Below, piece by piece: positions 59,346 to 64,000 of a stretch of DNA of 64,000 nucleotides. The notes under the pieces were generated by a model, which did no database searches, was not told where the DNA came from, and saw nothing but the letters and a program-made list of their open reading frames with translations. This stretch comes from Actinomadura craniellae (GTDB lineage: Bacteria; Actinomycetota; Actinomycetes; Streptosporangiales; Streptosporangiaceae): the NCBI RefSeq assembly GCF_003289645.1, contig NZ_QLYX01000003.1, positions 124,001-188,000 on the forward strand. The letters are read 5' to 3'. Every line of letters begins with the position of its first letter. Position 1 is the first letter of the stretch. Position numbers and translations under genes: made by a program.

Positions 59346-60155
59346 TCACTCGCCCTTGAAGACGGCCGGCCGCTTCTCCTTGAAGGCGCGCGAGCCCTCC
59401 TTGGCGTCGGCCGATCCGATCACCGGCCAGCCGATCTCGTCGGAGATCGGCAGCGCCTCGTCCTCGGACAGGTGGGCGGTCTCGCGGTAGCCGCGCAGGA
59501 TCGCCTGGACCGACAGCGGCGCCGCGGCGGCGACCTCGGCGGCCAGTTCGCGGGCGGCCTTGAGCGCCTGCCCGTCGGGGACGACCTTGTTGACCAGGCC
59601 GTACGACAGCGCCTCGGCCGAGGTGACCGCCCGCCCGGTGAGCAGGATGTCCATGGCGTGGACGTAGGGGATCTGCCGGGGCAGCCTGATCACCGACCCG
59701 CCCATGGGGTACAGGCCGCGCCTGGCCTCGAACAGCCCGAGCGTCGCGCTCTCGGCGATCACCCGCAGGTCGGTGCCGAGCAGCAGTTCGGTGCCGCCGG
59801 CCACCGCGTACCCCTCCACCGCGGCGATGATCGGCTTGGTGGGCCGCCCGTCGCGGATCAGCCCCTTCCAGTGGTAGTTCTCGATCTCCGCGGCGCGCCG
59901 CCGGACGTACTCGTCCTCGGACGGCGAACCCATCGCCTTGAGGTCGGCGCCCGCGCAGAACACCCCTTCGGCGCCGGTCAGGATGCCGACCCGCACGTCC
60001 TGCTCAGTGGAAACGTACGCCCACGCGTCGGCCAGCCCGACGAGCATGTCGGTGCTCAGCGCGTTGCGCGCGGCCGGCCGGTTCATGGTCACGACGACGA
60101 CGTGCCCGTCGCGCTCGATCGTGCAGTGCGGGGTGCTGATCGGCAGCCGTTCCAC
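59346..60155 (-). CDS. echA19: EchA19-like enoyl-CoA hydratase
   Basis: A 269-residue crotonase matching mycobacterial EchA19 (Rv3516) in several places: VTMNRPAARNALSTDML, LTGAEGVFCAGADLKA (oxyanion hole 1), IAAVEGYAVAGGTELLLGTD (oxyanion hole 2), and GLYPMGGSVIRLPRQIPY, with a DAKEGSRAFKEKR end. EchA19 hydrates the enoyl-CoA of the cholesterol C8 side chain. GTG 60155 is chosen for its GGAGGAG site and length; a TTG start at 60188 would run into the operator. It is divergent from the fadD19-like gene, as in mycobacteria. Confidence 0.82.
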   Translation of the reverse strand: MERLPISTPHCTIERDGHVVVVTMNRPAARNALSTDMLVGLADAWAYVSTEQDVRVGILTGAEGVFCAGADLKAMGSPSEDEYVRRRAAEIENYHWKGLIRDGRPTKPIIAAVEGYAVAGGTELLLGTDLRVIAESATLGLFEARRGLYPMGGSVIRLPRQIPYVHAMDILLTGRAVTSAEALSYGLVNKVVPDGQALKAARELAAEVAAAAPLSVQAILRGYRETAHLSEDEALPISDEIGWPVIGSADAKEGSRAFKEKRPAVFKGE

Positions 60156-60186
60156 GCTCTCCTCCAACCGGTCCAGGGCATAAAAC

Positions 60187-60255
60187 AAGAACAGATTCTA
60201 GTAACAATCAGCACCATAGAACAGGTCTTGCATCCCAAAACAAGAACGTGATCTA
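60187..60255. promoter_or_regulatory. Three KstR-like operators in the divergent promoter
   Basis: AAGAACAGATTCTA (60187-60200), TAGAACAGGTCTTG (60217-60230) and AAGAACGTGATCTA (60242-60255) share the form WAGAAC-N2-RNTCTW-like, close to the KstR consensus TNNAACNNGTTNNA. Start-to-start distances are 30 and 25 nt. They occupy the space between the hydratase start (60155) and the ligase start (60313). A KstR-type repressor would coordinate both genes. No kstR gene is in the window. Confidence 0.65.
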
Positions 60256-60312
60256 CTTTAGTCCGGGGTTGTGACCCCCACCACACCGTACGACTGCCCG
60301 AGGGAGAATCCG

Positions 60313-61878
60313 ATGGGGTCGTTGGGCTTCTGGCGGCTGGCCGCGCGCGATCCGGAGTGGATCGCCGCCGTGGATCCGGATGGCACCGAGCACACTGCGG
60401 GCGACCTGCTCGCCCGCGCGAACCGGGTGGTGCACGGGCTGCGCGAGCTGGGCCTGGAGCCCGGCGACGGCATCTGCGGGCTCGTGCCGAACGGTACCGA
60501 CGGGCTGGTGCTCTACCTGGCCGCGCTCCAGGCCGGCTGGTACTACACCCCGATCAACTGGCACCTGACCGGCCCCGAAATCGGCTACATCGTGGCCGAC
60601 AGCGAGGCCAAGGCGTTCTTCGTGCACGAGCGGCACGCCGCCGAGGGCGTGTCCGGCGCGGAGGAGGCCGGGCTCGACCCGCGGCGCCGGTTCGCGTTCG
60701 GCTCCGTCCCCGGGTTCCGTCCCGTGGCCGAACTGCTGGACGGGCAGCCCGACACCCTGCCGGAGAACCGCAGCGCCGGCGCCACCATGCACTACACCTC
60801 CGGCACCACCGGCCGGCCCAAGGGCGTCCGCCGCGCGCTGACCGGGATCGACCCCGACGACAGCGGCGAGCTCATGACGTTCCTGCTGGGGCTGTTCGGG
60901 ATGACCCCCGGGGCGCCCGCCGGCGGCGACCCCCAGGCACACCTGGTGACCTCGCCGAACTACCACACCGCGGTCAGCCAGTTCGGCGGCACCGCGCTGC
61001 AGATGGGCCACACCGTCGTCTACATGGACCGGTGGGACGCCGAAGAGACGCTGCGGCTGATCGAGCGGTACGAGATCACCAGCACGCACATGGTGCCCAC
61101 CCACTTCAAGCGGCTGATGTCGCTGCCCGAGGAGGTCAGGAACCGCTACGACGTCTCCTCCATGAAGTGGGCGATCCACGCCGCCGCGCCCTGCCCCGTC
61201 CCGCTGAAGCAGCAGATGCTCGACTGGTGGGGCGACTGCATCTGGGAGTACTACGCGGCCACCGAGGGCGGCGGCAGCATCGCCAGCCCGCAGGACTGGC
61301 GGGACCACCCCGGAACGGTCGGCAACGCCTGGCCGATCAGCGAACTGCTCGTCGTCGACGACGACGGCAAGCCCGTCCCCGCGGGCACCGCCGGCACGAT
61401 CTACATGAAGATGGCCGGGGTCGAGTTCGAGTACAAGGGCGACCGGGACAAGACCGAGGCCGGCCGGCTGGACGACTACTTCACCGTCGGCGACATCGGC
61501 TACCTCACCGAGGACGGCTTCCTGTTCCTGTCCGACCGCAAGGCCGACATGATCATTTCGGGCGGGGCGAACATCTACCCGGCCGAGATCGAGAACGAGA
61601 TCGTCATGCACCCCAAGGTCGCGGACGTCGCCGTGTTCGGCATCCCCGACGAGGAGTGGGGCGAGCAGATCAAGGCCGTGGTCGAGCCCGCCGAGGGCGT
61701 CGCCCCCGGACCGGAGCTGGCCGCGGAGATCCTGGCCGCGCTGGACGGCCGGCTGGCCCGGATGAAGTGGCCGAGGTCGATCGACTTCATCGAGGCCATG
61801 CCGCGCGAGCCCAACGGCAAGCTCCTCAAGCGCAAGCTGCGCGACCCGTACTGGAAGGACCAGGGCAGTGCCATCTGA
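60313..61878 (+). CDS. fadD19: FadD19-like steroid side-chain acyl-CoA ligase
   Basis: A 521-residue AMP-forming ligase: MHYTSGTTGRPKGVRRAL (P-loop), YAATEGGGSIASPQD (A5), GGANIYPAEIENEIVMHPKV (A8) and PREPNGKLLKRKL (catalytic Lys). The E-L-M-T-F-L-L-G-L-F-G-M segment and the gene order match mycobacterial FadD19 (Rv3515c), which activates the C27/C24-branched sterol side chain acids. ATG 60313 follows AGGGAG; an in-frame GTG at 60271 is the alternative. Its stop overlaps the start of the OB-fold gene. Confidence 0.85.
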   Translation: MGSLGFWRLAARDPEWIAAVDPDGTEHTAGDLLARANRVVHGLRELGLEPGDGICGLVPNGTDGLVLYLAALQAGWYYTPINWHLTGPEIGYIVADSEAKAFFVHERHAAEGVSGAEEAGLDPRRRFAFGSVPGFRPVAELLDGQPDTLPENRSAGATMHYTSGTTGRPKGVRRALTGIDPDDSGELMTFLLGLFGMTPGAPAGGDPQAHLVTSPNYHTAVSQFGGTALQMGHTVVYMDRWDAEETLRLIERYEITSTHMVPTHFKRLMSLPEEVRNRYDVSSMKWAIHAAAPCPVPLKQQMLDWWGDCIWEYYAATEGGGSIASPQDWRDHPGTVGNAWPISELLVVDDDGKPVPAGTAGTIYMKMAGVEFEYKGDRDKTEAGRLDDYFTVGDIGYLTEDGFLFLSDRKADMIISGGANIYPAEIENEIVMHPKVADVAVFGIPDEEWGEQIKAVVEPAEGVAPGPELAAEILAALDGRLARMKWPRSIDFIEAMPREPNGKLLKRKLRDPYWKDQGSAI

Positions 61879-62794
61879 GACCACGGCCCACGTGCTGGAG
61901 TTCCCCGGCGGCTACACCCGCTCGGTCGGCCCCGTCATCGGCCGGTTCCTGACCGAGCTGCGGTCGGGCCGCGTGGTCGGGGTGCGCACCGCCGCGGGCC
62001 GGGTGCTGGTGCCGCCGACCGAGTACGACCCCGACACCGGTGACGCGGTCACCGACGAGTTCGTCGAGGTCGGCCCGGCCGGCACGGTCGAGTCGTGGTC
62101 GTGGGTGCCGAACCCGCGCGCCACCCACCCGCTGGACCGCCCGTTCGCCTGGGCCCTGATCAGGATGGACGGCGCCGACACCGCCCTGCTGCACGCCCTC
62201 GACCTGGGCGAGGAGGGCCCCGAGCCGCCCCGCCGGCTGCGCGCCGGGCTGCGGGTCCGCCCGCGCTTCCGGGCCGAGCGGGTCGGCAGCGTCCGCGACA
62301 TCGAGTGCTTCGAACCCGAGGTCACGATGTACGTGGCACCGACCCGGCTGGAGTACCGGCTGCACCCTGGCCGGGCGCTGGACCGGTTCCTGGAGGGCAT
62401 GTCCGAGGGCCGCATCCTGGGCCACCGCTGCGAGGTCTGCGACAAGGTCCTGGTGCCGATGAAGGGCTTGTGCCCCATGGACGGGGTGCCCACCACCGAG
62501 GAGGTGGAGGTGGCCGACACCGGCACGGTCACCACCTTCGCCGTCAACAACATCCCCGACCCGCGCGCGCCCGAGGTGCCGTTCGTGTCGGCGTACATCC
62601 TGCTGGACGGCGCCGACGTCGCGATGCTCGCCCTGGTCTCCGGGATTCCCGCCGACCAGGTCCGGCTGGGCATGCGCGTCCGCGCGGCGTGGAAGCCCCG
62701 GGAGGAGTGGGGCCGCTCCATCGGCAACATCCGCTGGTTCGAGCCCACCGGGGAGCCCGACGTGCCCTTCGACGCGATCAAGGACTACACATGA
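61868..62794 (+). CDS. Double OB-fold/DUF35 protein (Rv3521-like)
   Basis: A 308-residue protein with two DUF35-like units. The C-terminal unit has a partial zinc ribbon (HRCEVCDKVLVPMKGLCPMDG, three Cys) and an OB fold (TGTVTTFAVNNIPDP, GMRVRAAWKPREEWG). The N-terminal unit keeps the OB strands (AGTVESWSWVPNPRA, GLRVRPRFRAERV) but no Cys. In mycobacteria Rv3521 precedes ltp4 and ltp3, as here. It probably assists the thiolase-like proteins. GTG start overlapping the ligase stop. Confidence 0.82.
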   Translation: MPSETTAHVLEFPGGYTRSVGPVIGRFLTELRSGRVVGVRTAAGRVLVPPTEYDPDTGDAVTDEFVEVGPAGTVESWSWVPNPRATHPLDRPFAWALIRMDGADTALLHALDLGEEGPEPPRRLRAGLRVRPRFRAERVGSVRDIECFEPEVTMYVAPTRLEYRLHPGRALDRFLEGMSEGRILGHRCEVCDKVLVPMKGLCPMDGVPTTEEVEVADTGTVTTFAVNNIPDPRAPEVPFVSAYILLDGADVAMLALVSGIPADQVRLGMRVRAAWKPREEWGRSIGNIRWFEPTGEPDVPFDAIKDYT

Positions 62795-63828
62795 CCGACA
62801 TCGCCGTGGTCGCGTTCGCCCAGACCACGCACACCGCCGAGAACGCCGGGCTGTCGGAGACCGAGATGCTCCTGCCGGTGATCCAGCAGGTCAAGGCCGC
62901 GACCGGGCTGAACCGGTTCGGGTTCACCTGCTCCGGCTCGTGCGACTACCTGGAGGGCGCGCCGTTCGCCTTCGTCTCCGCCCTGGACGCGGTCGGCGCC
63001 TGGCCGCCGATCGCCGAGAGCCATGTCGAGATGGACGCCGCCTGGGCGCTCTACGAGGCGTGGGTCGAGCTCAAGCACGGCGTGGTCGACACCGCCCTGG
63101 TGTACGGGTTCGGCAAGTCGTCCCAGACGGACGTCGCGGAACTGCTGGTCCAGCAGCTCGACCCGTACTACCTGGCCCCGCTCGGCCCCGACCAGGTGTC
63201 GCTGGCCGCCCTCCAGGCCCGCGCCCACCTCGACCGGTCCGGGGCCAAGGAGGACGACCTGCGCGCCGTGGCCGCCCGGTCCCGGGCCGCCGGCCGGGAC
63301 AACCCGTACGCGCTGCACCTGGACGACCCGGCCGCCGACGCCGGGTACGAGGTCGCGCCGCTGCGCCCGCACGACGTGGCGCCGCGCACGGACGGCGCCG
63401 CGGCGATCGTGCTGGCCTCCGGTGACCGCGCCCGCGAGCTGTGCGAACGGCCCGCCTGGATCACCGGCATCGACCACCGGGCCGACGCCCACTCGCCCGG
63501 CGTCCGGGACCTGAGCCGGTCGGAGTCCGCCCGGCTGGCGGGGGAGCGGGCCGGAGCCGCCGGCGTCGAGGTGGCCGAACTGCACGCCCAGTTCAGCCAC
63601 GAGGAGCTGATCCTGCGGGAGGCCCTGGGGCTCGGCGAGGACGTGCTCGTCAACCCGTCCGGCGGTGCCCTGTCCGCCAACCCGCCGATGGCCGCCGGGC
63701 TGATCCGGATCGGCGAGGCCGCGGCCCGCATCCATTCCGGCGCGGCCCGGCGGGCGCTCGGCCACGCGAGCTTCGGCCCGTGCCTCCAGCAGAACCTGGT
63801 GTGCGTCCTGGAAGGAGATCGGCGATGA
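62791..63828 (+). CDS. ltp4: Ltp4-like thiolase-family protein
   Basis: A 345-residue thiolase-fold protein resembling mycobacterial Ltp4 (Rv3522): MTDIAVVAFAQTTHT, FTCSGSCDYLEGAPFAFVSA, ESHVEMDAAWALYEAWVELK and VYGFGKSSQTD. Near the C terminus a VNPSGGALSANPPMAAGL segment replaces the usual thiolase N-x-H-G-G region. Ltp4 and Ltp3 are thought to act as a pair in side-chain degradation. The ATG overlaps the DUF35 gene stop, and its stop overlaps the next start. Confidence 0.83.
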   Translation: MTDIAVVAFAQTTHTAENAGLSETEMLLPVIQQVKAATGLNRFGFTCSGSCDYLEGAPFAFVSALDAVGAWPPIAESHVEMDAAWALYEAWVELKHGVVDTALVYGFGKSSQTDVAELLVQQLDPYYLAPLGPDQVSLAALQARAHLDRSGAKEDDLRAVAARSRAAGRDNPYALHLDDPAADAGYEVAPLRPHDVAPRTDGAAAIVLASGDRARELCERPAWITGIDHRADAHSPGVRDLSRSESARLAGERAGAAGVEVAELHAQFSHEELILREALGLGEDVLVNPSGGALSANPPMAAGLIRIGEAAARIHSGAARRALGHASFGPCLQQNLVCVLEGDRR

Positions 63829-64000
63829 CCGAGCGCTGCGCGGTGATCGGGGTCGGGCAGACCGCCTACAAGACCCGGCGCCTGGACGTCTCGATCGCGG
63901 GGCTGGTCCGCGAGGCGGCGCTGCGCGCCCTGGAGGACGCCGGCCTGACCTGGACCGACATCGACGCGGTGGTGGTCGGCAAGGCGCCCGACCTGTTCGA
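63825..64000 (+). CDS. ltp3: Ltp3-like thiolase-family protein (5' part only)
   Basis: The first 58 codons of a gene cut by the window edge. It begins MTERCAVIGVGQTAYKTRRL and continues DVSIAGLVREAALRALEDAG and VVVGKAPDLF, matching the N terminus of mycobacterial Ltp3 (Rv3523). It overlaps the ltp4-like gene by 4 nt after an AAGGAG site. Confidence 0.8.
   Translation, partial: MTERCAVIGVGQTAYKTRRLDVSIAGLVREAALRALEDAGLTWTDIDAVVVGKAPDLF

Overview
The window is a high-GC actinobacterial chromosome segment. Mycobacterium-like gene neighbourhoods (cdd-deoA-add, lpdA next to a Rv3304-like gene, an echA19/fadD19/ltp4/ltp3-like steroid block), a DUF3068 membrane protein and Rpn-like nucleases with an actinomycete C-terminal tail suggest a filamentous actinomycete, possibly Streptosporangiales; the genus is not proven. 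I saw no rRNA, tRNA, CRISPR array, prophage or complete insertion sequence.

1-27.9 kb is one large acyl-CoA catabolic island. It carries two copies of the same four-gene module (family III CoA-transferase lacking the catalytic Asp, CoA-transferase with the Asp, large acyl-CoA dehydrogenase, small acyl-CoA dehydrogenase) at 249-5077 and 21467-26257. Between them lie a minus-strand operon (MaoC hydratase, thiolase-like aldolase, DUF35 protein, TetR), an ADP-forming type acyl-CoA ligase, an SDR, a phosphotransferase, a fused acyl-CoA ligase/TesB thioesterase, and a full Opp/Dpp-type ABC importer (order D-F-A-B-C) that runs straight into the second module, an enoyl-CoA hydratase and a second TetR. 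Two divergent promoters carry distinct palindromic operators (8507-8615; 15456-15793), and each operon has a TetR gene at its distal end. The inferred job is uptake, CoA activation, dehydrogenation, hydration and retro-aldol or thiolytic cleavage of a branched or polycyclic acid. The substrate is unknown.

27.9-34.7 kb holds a BrnT-like toxin-antitoxin pair under a perfect inverted repeat, a class II glutamine amidotransferase, an Ada-AlkA fusion plus ogt (alkylation repair), and a TetR/MFS efflux pair with a clear operator. 34.9-42.1 kb is nucleoside salvage (cdd, deoA, add) with a GT39-type membrane protein, an LpdA-type flavoprotein and a gamma-glutamylcyclotransferase-like protein. 42.1-46.1 kb is rich in intergenic hairpins and contains an AraC regulator, a TetR/SDR pair with three operators and a PIN toxin-antitoxin pair.

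46.2-53.6 kb holds hisS, two tandem acyltransferase-3 paralogs, a glycosyltransferase, an MFS exporter and a DUF3068 protein. 53.6-59.3 kb contains a nitronate-monooxygenase-like flavoprotein behind a KstR-type site, an Rpn-like nuclease gene whose tail repeats continue in the same frame past one TGA codon, an envelope/secretion operon, and an orphan tail protein. 59.3-64 kb begins a steroid side-chain degradation cluster (echA19-, fadD19-, double-OB/DUF35-, ltp4- and ltp3-like genes) with three KstR-like palindromes in the divergent promoter; it runs off the window.
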